Source: an uncultured Eubacteriales bacterium (GTDB lineage Bacteria > Bacillota > Clostridia > Lachnospirales > Lachnospiraceae). Taken from it: DNA of 64,000 nucleotides. The notes under the pieces were generated by a model that saw only the letters and a list, made by a program, of their open reading frames with translations, made no database searches and was not told the DNA's origin. The DNA is taken from NCBI GenBank assembly GCA_900314555.1, contig OMVQ01000059.1, forward strand, positions 1 through 64,000, read 5' to 3'. The position numbers and the translations under genes were made by a program. How positions within the stretch are numbered: the stretch's first letter is position 1; every line of letters begins with the position of its first letter. Positions 44,281-53,275 of the stretch are shown piece after piece.

Positions 44281-45216
44281 ATGAATAAGGTAGAAATATG
44301 CAGAATAAAATCGCCATACAGAGATGATATGGTAGTTAATGGATATTTATTTGGAAAAGGTGAAGAGTCAGCGTGTATTATCGGCTCAATGCGAGGTACA
44401 GAGATTCAGCAGACCTATATATGTTCACAGATTGTGAAAACATTAAAGGGACTTGAGCATAACGGAAATATCTGCGCAAATAAATCGGTGCTTGTCATAC
44501 CAACAGTTAATCCATATGCGCTAAATACCGGAAGAAAGTTCTGGGGCGTGGAGGACGAGGACATTAACAGAGCATATCCGGGCAGAGAATTTGGTAAGAC
44601 AAATGAGAGAATTGCCAGACAGGTTATGGAATATGTGAAGAATTATACATTTGGAATACAGTTTCCATCATTTTATGCGGATGGCGAATTTATACCACAT
44701 ATAAGAATGATGGAGACAGGTTATCAGAATACATCACTTGCGAATCTGTTCGGATTACCATTTGTAGTTGTAAGAAAACCACAGCCAATTGACACTACAA
44801 CTTTGAATTATAACTGGCAGAATGAGATGACAGCAGCATTTTCGGTATATTCAGGCTACAATGAGACAATTAATGAAGAAAAGGCTAAACAATCAGTATC
44901 AGCGGTTCTTCGTTTTCTTACAAGAATGGGAATAATCAGATATGACAGTCTTAGCGGATATATAAGCCATGTTATAGACGAAGATTCACTTACAAATATT
45001 TATTCGGGAAGCGGTGGCTTCTTAAGAAAATTAAAGAAAATCGGCAAGGAAGTACATTACGGGGAAGTTGTTGCAGAGGTTATAGATCCATTTGAGGGAG
45101 AAGTCAAAGAACAGATTAAAGCACCTACAGATGGAATTATATTTTTTGCACAGCGTGAGCCATTAATAAATGAATCAGATATAGTATATAGAATTGTCAG
45201 AAGAATACATGAATAA
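44281..45216 (+). CDS. Deacylase-like protein lacking zinc ligands
   Basis: The 311-residue protein starts at ATG 44281 behind GAGG. It has the same fold and order as the preceding deacylase (NTGRKFWGVEDEDINRAYPG, C-terminal KAPTDGIIFFAQREP). At the zinc motif GxHGxE it reads GSMRGTE, without His, and the second DxHG motif is replaced by SFYADGE. It may therefore be an inactive partner forming a heteromer with the upstream enzyme, or use a different metal geometry. Confidence 0.75.
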   Translation: MNKVEICRIKSPYRDDMVVNGYLFGKGEESACIIGSMRGTEIQQTYICSQIVKTLKGLEHNGNICANKSVLVIPTVNPYALNTGRKFWGVEDEDINRAYPGREFGKTNERIARQVMEYVKNYTFGIQFPSFYADGEFIPHIRMMETGYQNTSLANLFGLPFVVVRKPQPIDTTTLNYNWQNEMTAAFSVYSGYNETINEEKAKQSVSAVLRFLTRMGIIRYDSLSGYISHVIDEDSLTNIYSGSGGFLRKLKKIGKEVHYGEVVAEVIDPFEGEVKEQIKAPTDGIIFFAQREPLINESDIVYRIVRRIHE

Positions 45217-45299
45217 ATCACATAATTAATTAGGTGATTAACTATGAAAAATCTTGACTTTAACCAATCTCTATGATACTTTTATAAAGATTGATTAAT

Positions 45300-45640
45300 A
45301 TAGTAAAGGCTATGAAGAGAGATAGTAGTTATTATGAAGATTTCAGAGAGAAGACGTATGGTGCAAGTCTTTATCGGAGTAATAGTGAACCAGTCTCAGA
45401 GCTTTGAACCGAAAGCAATTAAGAATAGTTATGCAATGGTAATTATATAAAATATATAATAGTAAATATATAAGAATGATTATATAAAATGCATAAAAAG
45501 CAATTTATTTGCAAGTAGGCTTCAACGGAGGTCCACCGTTAAAAGGAAGATAATGAGTGCAGTTTACTGAATTTAGGTGGTAACACGGATATGATTATTC
45601 GCCCTAAGCTAGATATGATTATATATAGCTTGGGGCATTA
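45300..45640 (+). promoter_or_regulatory. Proline T-box riboswitch leader of proS
   Basis: Stem I elements are visible (GAGAGATAGTAG near 45316, GGTGCAAGTC near 45359). The specifier context GTGAACCAG puts a CCA proline codon at 45390-45392. The T-box sequence AGGTGGTAACACGG is at 45574-45587. The terminator GCCCTAAGCTA/TAGCTTGGGGC is at 45600-45610/45625-45635. Uncharged tRNA-Pro would favour read-through into proS. Boundaries are approximate. Confidence 0.88.
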
Positions 45641-45946
45641 TTATTGTATAGGAAAATGTCGGATAAAGCGATATAAAAGTATCACAAAAAAGGTATCACA
45701 AAACATCGCAAAATTATATTCATTTATCAGGAATTAATTTTAGACATTTAAGAATAATCAGTGTAACTACCAGTTCTATATTAAACAGATAAGAAGTTAA
45801 TCACAGGCGTTGTAATGATTAACAGATTATAAGATGGCAGGAATATGAAAATGCAGAGCAGGTAACAAACAGGTAACAATCTGTAATGCATTTGCAAGTG
45901 CCAATATAAGATTAAATTTGAATGTCAACGCAGAAAAGAGGATAAA
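45641..45946 (+). other. Long spacer between T-box terminator and proS
   Basis: About 300 nt lie between the T-box terminator and the proS start, more than usual. I find no gene or clear second riboswitch, only AT-rich sequence and a repeated CAGGTAACAA. Confidence 0.45.
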
Positions 45947-47380
45947 ATGGCAAACGATAAGAAATTAGTAGAAGCAATTACAGCTATGGAAGATGATTTT
46001 GCACAGTGGTATACTGATGTAGTTAAAAAAGCAGAACTTATGGGATATTCAAGTGTTAAGGGCTGTATGATATTTAAACCGGCAGGATATGCAATATGGG
46101 AAAATATCCAGCATGAATTAGATAGAAGATTTAAAGAGACAGGCGTAGAAAATGTATATATGCCAATGTTTATTCCTGAAAGTCTTTTAGAGAGAGAAAA
46201 AGACCATGTAGAAGGCTTTGCACCTGAAGTAGCATGGGTAACAATGGGCGGTTTGAATAAGTTACAGGAAAGACTTTGTGTTCGTCCAACATCAGAAACA
46301 TTATTCTGTGATTTCTATAAAGATGAGATTCAGTCATACAGAGATTTACCAAAGGTATATAATCAGTGGTGTTCAGTAGTAAGATGGGAGAAAGAGACAA
46401 GACCATTCTTACGTTCAAGAGAATTCTTATGGCAGGAGGGACACACAGCCCATGCAACAGCAGAAGAAGCAGAAGAAAGAACACAGCAGATGCTTAATGT
46501 GTATGCGGATTTCTGTGAAGAAGTATTAGCAATTCCTGTTGTAAGAGGACGTAAAACAGATAAAGAGAAATTCGCAGGCGCAGAAGCAACATATACAATT
46601 GAAGCACTTATGCATGATGGTAAAGCACTTCAGTCAGGTACAAGTCACAACTTTGGTGATGGCTTTGCTAAAGCATTTGGTATACAGTTTACAGACAAAG
46701 ATAATAAATTAAAATATGTTCATCAGACATCATGGGGAATGACAACAAGACTTATCGGTGCGGTTATAATGGTTCATGGTGATAACAGAGGCCTTGTACT
46801 TCCACCAAAAGTAGCACCAACACAGGTTGCAATTATTCCAATTATGCAGAAAAAAGAGGGCGTGTTAGACAAGGCATACGAAGTTAAGAATATGCTTTCT
46901 AATTTCAGAGTAAAAGTAGATGACAGCGATAAGAGTCCTGGCTGGAAGTTCTCAGAACAGGAAATGAGAGGTATTCCGGTAAGAATCGAAATGGGACCTA
47001 GAGATATTGAAGCTAATCAGGCAATAATTGTCAGAAGAGATACAAGCGAAAAGATTACAGTTTCAATTGATGAATTGAACGATAAAGTCGGAGAAATCTT
47101 AGAGGCAATGCAGAAAGAAATGCTTGAAAGAGCAAGAGTTCACAGAGATAACCATACATCTGTAGCTACAAATTATGAAGAATTTAAAGATGCAGTTGCT
47201 AATAAGCCAGGCTTTATTAAAGCAATGTGGTGTGGTAATCAGGAATGTGAAGATAAGATAAAAGAAGAGACAACAGCTACATCAAGATGTATGCCATTTA
47301 ATCAGGAGCATTTATCAGATGTATGTGTATGCTGTGGTAAACCTGCGAAGGCAATGGTATACTGGGGTAAGGCATACTAA
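45947..47380 (+). CDS. proS: Prolyl-tRNA synthetase, archaeal/eukaryal-type
   Basis: This 477-residue class II synthetase charges tRNA-Pro. It has the short form without the bacterial editing insertion: motif 2 around [20 protein letters not shown], proline-binding RPTSETLF, and motif 3 region [17 protein letters not shown]-terminal zinc-type CxxC pair (CVCCGK) occurs near the end. Regulated by the upstream proline T-box. Confidence 0.95.
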   Translation: MANDKKLVEAITAMEDDFAQWYTDVVKKAELMGYSSVKGCMIFKPAGYAIWENIQHELDRRFKETGVENVYMPMFIPESLLEREKDHVEGFAPEVAWVTMGGLNKLQERLCVRPTSETLFCDFYKDEIQSYRDLPKVYNQWCSVVRWEKETRPFLRSREFLWQEGHTAHATAEEAEERTQQMLNVYADFCEEVLAIPVVRGRKTDKEKFAGAEATYTIEALMHDGKALQSGTSHNFGDGFAKAFGIQFTDKDNKLKYVHQTSWGMTTRLIGAVIMVHGDNRGLVLPPKVAPTQVAIIPIMQKKEGVLDKAYEVKNMLSNFRVKVDDSDKSPGWKFSEQEMRGIPVRIEMGPRDIEANQAIIVRRDTSEKITVSIDELNDKVGEILEAMQKEMLERARVHRDNHTSVATNYEEFKDAVANKPGFIKAMWCGNQECEDKIKEETTATSRCMPFNQEHLSDVCVCCGKPAKAMVYWGKAY

Positions 47381-47425
47381 GATAAAGTAGAATGGTAGTA
47401 GAATAGTATAAGAAAATATATTATT

Positions 47426-47469
47426 AAAAGCTTCATAGAGTCAGAATCAATTGGCTTTGTGAGGCTTTT
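47426..47469 (+). terminator. Terminator after proS
   Basis: AAAAGC-TTCATAGAGTC pairs, with several wobbles, with GGCTTTGTGAGGCTTTT. Confidence 0.7.
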
Positions 47470-47696
47470 AGTTATATTGAATAGGAAAATGTCACATAAG
47501 TAGTGCAGAATATCGAAGATGAATATTTGCTATTATAAATAAGTAATTAACTTTGCAGTCGTATTCTGCTGGAAAATGAAATTTTGAAATTTTAAACTTA
47601 GCAGAACTCGAAAGTTATAATTGTAAGTATGCAAATCAGATGATATAATTATATTTATGATAAGAAAACTGTTTAACGTGATGACAGGAGAAAGGT
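47470..47696. other. Gene-free stretch before fic
   Basis: With the terminator, this makes a gap of about 316 bp. It contains an imperfect long hairpin (AACTTTGCAG near 47530 with partial complement near 47600) and an AT-rich promoter-like stretch (TATAAT near 47645). No gene seen. Confidence 0.4.
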
Positions 47697-48305
47697 ATGG
47701 CTTCAGATAATAAACTTAACATTACCGATTCAACAGAACTTGCAAGAATGGAAGAAAAGATAAGCAAGAAAAAAGCCGTTGAATTATTTGAAAATGGATA
47801 TTTAGATAATTATGAAGTTGGAACATTTAAGATGCTTGCGGCAATTCATAAATATTTATTTGAGGACATATATGATTTTGCAGGTGAAGTTAGAACTGTA
47901 AACATTGCAAAAGGTAATTTTAGATTTGCACCAGTGATGTATTTACAGGCTGCTCTTGAAAATGTTGAGAAGATGCCACAGTCAACATTTGATGAAATTG
48001 TTGAGAAGTATGTCGAGATGAATATAGCACATCCGTTCAGAGAGGGTAATGGACGAAGTACCAGAATATGGCTTGATTTAATTCTAAAAAAGGAATTGCA
48101 TATGGTAGTTGATTGGAGTGCTGTTGATAAAGAAGATTACCTTATGGCAATGGAAAGAAGTCCGATAAAAGATATTGAAATAAAATATATTCTAAAACAA
48201 GCACTGACAGATAAGATTAATGATAGAGAAGTGTATATGAAAGGAATAGACCATAGTTATTATTATGAGGGTTATTCTATATACAAGGCTGAAGAGTTGT
48301 TATGA
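47697..48305 (+). CDS. Fic-domain protein, class III (self-inhibited AMPylator type)
   Basis: The 202-residue protein has the Fic active site [12 protein letters not shown] (His acts as base). The C-terminal [10 protein letters not shown] contains the inhibitory motif S-x3-E-G that marks class III Fic proteins, which block their own ATP site until oligomer state or autoAMPylation relieves it. It probably transfers AMP to a bacterial target. No antitoxin gene is adjacent, consistent with cis inhibition. Confidence 0.9.
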   Translation: MASDNKLNITDSTELARMEEKISKKKAVELFENGYLDNYEVGTFKMLAAIHKYLFEDIYDFAGEVRTVNIAKGNFRFAPVMYLQAALENVEKMPQSTFDEIVEKYVEMNIAHPFREGNGRSTRIWLDLILKKELHMVVDWSAVDKEDYLMAMERSPIKDIEIKYILKQALTDKINDREVYMKGIDHSYYYEGYSIYKAEELL

Positions 48306-48348
48306 AACATTTAAAGAACAATTTTAAATAAAGAGAATTGGATGAGAA

Positions 48349-48379
48349 GTCAGTTTGTGCAAGTTTTGCACAAACTGAC
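48349..48379 (+). terminator. 14-bp perfect hairpin after fic
   Basis: GTCAGTTTGTGCAA (48349-48362) and its exact complement (48366-48379) surround a 3-nt loop. No T run follows, so it may be an RNA stabiliser. Confidence 0.6.
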
Positions 48380-48399
48380 AATATTGAAAAACATTATCA

Positions 48400-48484
48400 A
48401 AAAGAGCATTATAGGTGAAAAATGCGATAATTCAAAGCAATTTACCAGGAATTATTGTATAGAATGCATTTATAATGCTCTTTT
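48400..48484 (+). terminator. Long-loop inverted repeat ending in T run
   Basis: AAAAGAGCATTATA (48400-48413) and TATAATGCTCTTTT (48471-48484) are exact complements separated by 57 nt. This may be a terminator with long apical structure or a small mobile-element footprint. It sits just before the copper promoter. Confidence 0.55.
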
Positions 48485-48489
48485 GTTAG

Positions 48490-48518
48490 TTGACAAATAA
48501 AATAAAATGTATTATATA
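48490..48518 (+). promoter_or_regulatory. csoR-copA promoter
   Basis: TTGACA (48490-48495) with TATATA at 48513-48518 (17-nt spacer), overlapping TATAAT at 48515-48520. Confidence 0.7.
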
Positions 48519-48526
48519 ATATAACA

Positions 48527-48545
48527 CACCCCTCCCCGGGGGTAT
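48527..48545. promoter_or_regulatory. CsoR operator
   Basis: CACCCCTCCCCGGGGGTAT is a G/C-tract pseudopalindrome in an otherwise AT-rich leader, immediately downstream of the -10 box of csoR. It matches the known TACCC...GGGTA layout of CsoR operators. Confidence 0.75.
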
Positions 48546-48614
48546 CGGAATATTTGTTGTAAAACTAATAAAACAAATTATTACGCAATATTATATAGAA
48601 AACGAGGTGAAGAA

Positions 48615-48878
48615 ATGCAGGCAGACAGAGATAAAGTAATGAGACTTCTTAAAACTGCAAGAGGGCAGATAGATGGAATTATTAAAATGGTTGAAGAGGA
48701 CAGATATTGTATAGACATATCCAGACAATTAATGTCGGCTTCAGCGATACTTAATACAACTAACAAGGAAGTGCTTTCGGCGCATTTGAAGAGCTGTATT
48801 AATTGTGCAGAGACAAAAGAAGAAAGAGATGCAAAAGTTGATGAAATGATGGCAATAATAAGTAAGATATCAAAATAA
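48615..48878 (+). CDS. csoR: Copper-sensing repressor CsoR
   Basis: This 87-residue helical repressor has Cu(I) ligands Cys in DRYCIDI, His and Cys in SAHLKSC, the C-H-C set of CsoR. It releases DNA when copper is bound. It heads the copA operon with its operator upstream. Confidence 0.92.
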   Translation: MQADRDKVMRLLKTARGQIDGIIKMVEEDRYCIDISRQLMSASAILNTTNKEVLSAHLKSCINCAETKEERDAKVDEMMAIISKISK

Positions 48879-48899
48879 TATTGCGGATTGGAGAATATT

Positions 48900-51527
48900 A
48901 TGAAAGACAAGTTTAGTATAACCGGGATGTCATGTGCTGCCTGCCAGTCACGAGTTGAGAAAGCTGTGAACGGATTAGATGGTGTATCCGTTGCAAGTGT
49001 TAATCTTCTGACTAACAGCATGGTAGCTGACTATGATGAAAATGTTTTAAGTTGTGATGATATTATTAAAGCTGTAGAAAAGGCAGGATATGGAGCAAAA
49101 GTTGTCTCAGATAATGGTGCGGGAAATGATTCTGCTAATAAAGCTGGTAATAAAACTAAAACTAATGGAGAAGCAGATGCTAATGAGAAAATATATGCAG
49201 ATTTCAAAAGACGTCTTATAGTATCGTTTGCATTTCTTATACCGTTAATGTATGTTTCTATGGGACATATGGTCGGTCTGCCGCTTCCAGGGTTCCTGTC
49301 AGGTCATAGTAATGCAGTTTCATTTGCATTTACACAGTTTCTATTGTGTATTCCGGTTCTATATGTTAACCGGATATATTTTAAGAGAGGCTTTAAGGCA
49401 TTATTTCATTTGAATCCTAATATGGACAGCCTGATTGCAGTTGGTTCAAGTGCTGCACTTATATATGGAATATTTGCAATATACAGAATGAGTTACGCAC
49501 TTGGTTCAGGTGATATGGAAGTAGTCATGAGATATCATCATGATTTATATTTCGAATCATCAGTTATGATATTATCGCTTATTACAGTAGGTAAATTCTT
49601 AGAGGCTAAATCTAAGGGGAAGACGAGTGAAGCACTTAGAAAACTTATAGATATGGCGCCTAAGAAAGCTATTATCGAGGTAAATGGCGAACAGAAAGAA
49701 GTGTCTGTAGATGAAGTTAAAGTATCTGATATAGTAATAGTTAAACCGGGAAGCAATATATCTGTAGATGGTATTATTATAGAGGGAAATACAAGCGTTG
49801 ATGAGGCTGCCATTACAGGTGAGAGTATTCCGGTAGAAAAAGTGGCAGGTGATGAAGTTATCGCAGCTACAATTAACAAGACTGGTTTTGTTAAGGTAAA
49901 GGCATCAAGAGTTGGTGCAGACACTACATTTTCTAAGATAATAAAACTTGTGGACGAAGCAAGTGCAAGTAAAGCACCGATAGCTAAGATTGCAGATAAG
50001 ATTTCAGGAATATTTGTGCCGGTAGTAATGGCTATCGCAGTGGTAACATTTGTGATATGGCTTATATCATGTGCGACATTTGAATTTGCTTTATCGTGTG
50101 CAATATGCGTGTTGGTTATTTCGTGTCCATGCGCACTGGGACTTGCTACACCTGTTGCCATTATGGTTGGTACGGGAAAAGGTGCTGAGAACGGAATACT
50201 TATTAAATCAGGTGAAGCATTAGAGGTTGCACATAGCATTGATACAGTAGTTTTCGATAAGACAGGAACTATAACAATTGGAAAACCTGTTGTAACAGAT
50301 ATAAGTGCAATTGGTATGGGCGAAGATGAACTCTTAGATATTGCATATGCAATAGAAGAGAAGAGTGAACATCCATTAGCGAATGCAATCGTTGAATATT
50401 CTAAAGAACATATGGGCAAATGCAAGCTTGAAAGATTTAATGCAATATCCGGAAAAGGCGTTGAAGCATTTGCAGGGAATAGCAGATTTATCGCAGGAAA
50501 TGAGAAATTCATTAATGAAAATGGTATTAAATTAACTGAAAATGAGAAAAATACAATAGATAATCTGGCAAATGAGGGTAAGACACCATTATTATTTGCA
50601 AGAGACAGTAAATTAATCGGAATTATCGCAGTAGCCGATGTTATTAAGGAAAGCAGCCCATTAGCAATAAGAAAATTAAAATCTATGGGAATAAAAGTCA
50701 TAATGCTGACAGGTGATAATAAAGTTACTGCAAATGGAATAGGAAAATCACTTGAATTAGATGATATTATCGCTGAAGTATTACCACAGGATAAGGAGTC
50801 GGTTATCTCTGAACTTAAGAAAACAGGCAGAAAAATTGCAATGGTAGGCGATGGAATAAATGATGCGCCTGCACTTGTAAGCGCTGATGTCGGAATTGCG
50901 ATTTCAAATGGAACAGATGTGGCGATTGAAAGCGCTGATATTATTCTGATGAAGAATGATTTATTAGATGTTGTAACAGCTATCAGATTAAGTAAAAGTG
51001 TAATCAGAAATATAAAAGAGAATTTATTCTGGGCATTTTTCTATAATGTTTTAGGTATACCATTGGCAGCAGGCGTGTACTATAATGCATTTGGCTGGAA
51101 GTTAAACCCGATGTTTGGTGCGGCAGCAATGAGCCTTAGTAGTGTATTTGTAGTTACAAATGCGTTGAGACTGAGATTCTTTAAGAAAGATAGAAATGAA
51201 GCAGAAGTAAACAGTAAAAACGCTATTGGTGTAGAAGTAATAAAAACTTCAGAAAATAATAATAAAGATAATATAAATAATATATCAAATAATAAAACAA
51301 CAGTTGAAAAGGAGAAAGAAAATATGATAGTATTAAAAGTAGAAGGCATGATGTGTAAAAATTGCGTGGCACACGTAGAGAAAGCATTGAATTCATTAAA
51401 TGGAGTGTCAGCAAAAGCAGACTTAGAGAGTAAACTCGTAACAGTTGATAATCCGGAAAATGTTTCAGTAGATGCTATGATTGCAGCAGTTAAAGAGGCC
51501 GGATATGATGCTGTATTAGAAAAATAA
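48900..51527 (+). CDS. copA: Copper-exporting P1B-ATPase with C-terminal CopZ-like domain
   Basis: The 875-residue protein starts at ATG 48900 behind GGAG. N-terminal heavy-metal domain (GMSCAACQSRVEKA), eight membrane segments with the CPC site (ISCPCALGLATP), phosphorylation DKTGT, SEHPLANAI and TGDN are all present. After the last membrane segment an Asn-rich linker (about 780-808) leads to a second metal domain with GMMCKNC. A metallochaperone-type domain at the C-terminus is unusual, since CopZ is normally a separate gene. An internal start could also yield it as a free protein. Confidence 0.95.
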   Translation: MKDKFSITGMSCAACQSRVEKAVNGLDGVSVASVNLLTNSMVADYDENVLSCDDIIKAVEKAGYGAKVVSDNGAGNDSANKAGNKTKTNGEADANEKIYADFKRRLIVSFAFLIPLMYVSMGHMVGLPLPGFLSGHSNAVSFAFTQFLLCIPVLYVNRIYFKRGFKALFHLNPNMDSLIAVGSSAALIYGIFAIYRMSYALGSGDMEVVMRYHHDLYFESSVMILSLITVGKFLEAKSKGKTSEALRKLIDMAPKKAIIEVNGEQKEVSVDEVKVSDIVIVKPGSNISVDGIIIEGNTSVDEAAITGESIPVEKVAGDEVIAATINKTGFVKVKASRVGADTTFSKIIKLVDEASASKAPIAKIADKISGIFVPVVMAIAVVTFVIWLISCATFEFALSCAICVLVISCPCALGLATPVAIMVGTGKGAENGILIKSGEALEVAHSIDTVVFDKTGTITIGKPVVTDISAIGMGEDELLDIAYAIEEKSEHPLANAIVEYSKEHMGKCKLERFNAISGKGVEAFAGNSRFIAGNEKFINENGIKLTENEKNTIDNLANEGKTPLLFARDSKLIGIIAVADVIKESSPLAIRKLKSMGIKVIMLTGDNKVTANGIGKSLELDDIIAEVLPQDKESVISELKKTGRKIAMVGDGINDAPALVSADVGIAISNGTDVAIESADIILMKNDLLDVVTAIRLSKSVIRNIKENLFWAFFYNVLGIPLAAGVYYNAFGWKLNPMFGAAAMSLSSVFVVTNALRLRFFKKDRNEAEVNSKNAIGVEVIKTSENNNKDNINNISNNKTTVEKEKENMIVLKVEGMMCKNCVAHVEKALNSLNGVSAKADLESKLVTVDNPENVSVDAMIAAVKEAGYDAVLEK
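51324..51527 (+). CDS. Possible internally initiated CopZ chaperone (67 aa)
   Basis: Within copA, ATG 51324 lies 9 nt after GGAG in AAAAGGAGAAAG. Translation from it gives a 67-residue stand-alone heavy-metal domain MIVLKVEGMMCKNC..., exactly the size and start of CopZ. The site falls precisely at the domain boundary after the linker. Internal initiation is inferred from these features only. Confidence 0.5.
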   Translation: MIVLKVEGMMCKNCVAHVEKALNSLNGVSAKADLESKLVTVDNPENVSVDAMIAAVKEAGYDAVLEK

Positions 51528-51558
51528 TTCTGACCAGAGATGAAAGGTGAACATATAA

Positions 51559-52581
51559 TTGAAGAAGAATAACCGAGCTAAGATTTTATTGAATATTATA
51601 TTTATAGCGGTAATAATAGGTGTTATCTGCAAGGTATTTGGCGGACAGTCAGAAGAAATAATTGAGCAGATTAGTAAAATGACATTTGCAACATTAATTA
51701 TTATAATTTTATGCAGTGCATTTTTTAATGTCGCAGACGGACTTGCCTATTATGTGATGGCTAAAAGATATAATGATAATTTCAAGTGGTATCAGGGAGT
51801 TGGCTGTTCTTATTATTGTGCATTTTTCAGGTTAACTACATTCGGAAGCGGTACGGCTGCTTCCGGAATGTATTATCTTCATAAATATAATGTTCCGATG
51901 CAGAATAGCTTTGGAATGATTACGATTAATTATATAGTACAGAAGATTGCCATTGTATTAATGTGTCTAATCTTCTTCGCAGGAAATTATGGAATTATGA
52001 AAGAATACTATAGTGAGTATTTTGAGTATGTATTACTGGGCGTAATTGTAACAATACTTGTAGCGGCAGCGCTTCTTACTGTGGTACTCTGGAAGAAATT
52101 TCATGATTTTTTGTTGTTTTTAGCAGAAAAAGTAATTAAAAATATCGAATTAAAAGAACGTATAAAATTACTGGAAAATAAATTAGAGTCATTAAGGGAA
52201 GAAAGCAGGATAATGCTTAAAGAAAAAGGAACAATGCTAAAACTTCTCCTGCTTAATATGGTTAAATATCTGGGCTGGTATATGATTCCATGCGTTGTAT
52301 TAGGATATACGGATATAAGCAATATAATAAGAGGTTTATGCATATCTGCATTGGCTTCAGCACTTATAGGAGTCATACCATCACCCGGGGCAAGCGGTTC
52401 TACAGAAGCAATGTTTTATGTGTTATTCTTGGCGGTGGCAGATAAGGCAGAGGCAGTAGCAGTAATGCTTATGTATCGTTGCTTTACATATATATTTCCA
52501 TTTGTGGTTGGTGGAATTATGATTTTGGTTAAAAGAATAATGGATAAAAGAAGATATAAGAAAATATTAGATATGAGGTAG
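51559..52581 (+). CDS. Lysylphosphatidylglycerol synthase/flippase-type membrane protein
   Basis: The 340-residue protein starts at TTG 51559. It has about eight hydrophobic segments, and the GVIPSPGASGSTEAMFY segment is a signature of the LPG_synthase_TM family (MprF flippase-like). It lacks the synthase domain of MprF. Probably handles a lipid or lipid-linked compound. Overlaps the next gene by one base. Confidence 0.85.
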   Translation: MKKNNRAKILLNIIFIAVIIGVICKVFGGQSEEIIEQISKMTFATLIIIILCSAFFNVADGLAYYVMAKRYNDNFKWYQGVGCSYYCAFFRLTTFGSGTAASGMYYLHKYNVPMQNSFGMITINYIVQKIAIVLMCLIFFAGNYGIMKEYYSEYFEYVLLGVIVTILVAAALLTVVLWKKFHDFLLFLAEKVIKNIELKERIKLLENKLESLREESRIMLKEKGTMLKLLLLNMVKYLGWYMIPCVVLGYTDISNIIRGLCISALASALIGVIPSPGASGSTEAMFYVLFLAVADKAEAVAVMLMYRCFTYIFPFVVGGIMILVKRIMDKRRYKKILDMR

Positions 52582-53189
52582 TGGATAAATTGTATTATAT
52601 GTTTAACAAACCTAAAGGTTGTATAACGGCAAGAACAGATGAGAAACATAAAACAGTAATGGATTATTTTCCGGAAGATATGAGACATATTTTGCACCCC
52701 GTTGGCAGGCTTGATAAGGATACGGAGGGGTTTCTTATCATAACGAATGACGGAGTATTTAATCAGAAGCTTATGCACCCTGAATTTCACGTACCAAAGA
52801 CATATTATTTTCAGGCGTTGGGAAGCCTTGATGCTGAGAAAATAAGAAAGTTACAAAGCGGTGTAGAACTTATAGGGGAAAAAGATTTATTTAAGGCTGA
52901 AAGTATCGAAGTTGACGGGACAGGCAATATTAAAGAAATTGCAAACCTTATAGCAGGTACAAAGTTTGAAAAAGCAGCAAGAAACCCGAGAAACGGACAG
53001 ACTGTATCAGGTAAAATAACCATAACAGAGGGTAAGAAACATCAGGTCAAGAGAATGTTGAAAGCAGTAGGCTGTTATGTGGTATATCTTAAGAGGACGC
53101 AGATAGGAGAAGTATCACTTGATGAGACTTTGAAAACAGGTGAATACAGGGAGCTTACTGAAGAAGAAATTCATTTATTAAACAAATAA
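52581..53189 (+). CDS. 16S rRNA pseudouridine synthase (RsuA family)
   Basis: The 202-residue protein starts at GTG 52581 behind GAGG, sharing a base with the previous stop. Catalytic Asp is in VGRLDKDTEGFL; a KKHQVKRMLKAVG motif binds RNA. The N-terminal S4 domain of RsuA is missing, so it is a short form related to RsuA or RluE/RluF. Confidence 0.88.
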   Translation: MDKLYYMFNKPKGCITARTDEKHKTVMDYFPEDMRHILHPVGRLDKDTEGFLIITNDGVFNQKLMHPEFHVPKTYYFQALGSLDAEKIRKLQSGVELIGEKDLFKAESIEVDGTGNIKEIANLIAGTKFEKAARNPRNGQTVSGKITITEGKKHQVKRMLKAVGCYVVYLKRTQIGEVSLDETLKTGEYRELTEEEIHLLNK

Positions 53190-53205
53190 ATACTACACTA
53201 AGTTG

Positions 53206-53234
53206 TTGATAAATTAACCAAAATAAGGTATAAT
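53206..53234 (+). promoter_or_regulatory. Promoter of the c-di-GMP operon
   Basis: TTGATA (53206-53211), a 17-nt spacer and TATAAT (53229-53234). The expected transcript start near 53241 is only a few bases before ATG 53246, which favours the downstream TTG 53276 as the true start of the next gene. Confidence 0.7.
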
Positions 53235-53275
53235 TTACATAGAAAATGTGGTTTGGCAAGAAGGAGAAAAAGACT

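Noticed and set aside
49538..50701. 387-codon open frame on the minus strand within copA
   Set aside because: It is antisense to well-conserved CopA domains, has biased composition (Ser/Thr/Ile/Pro) typical of antisense frames and no family features.
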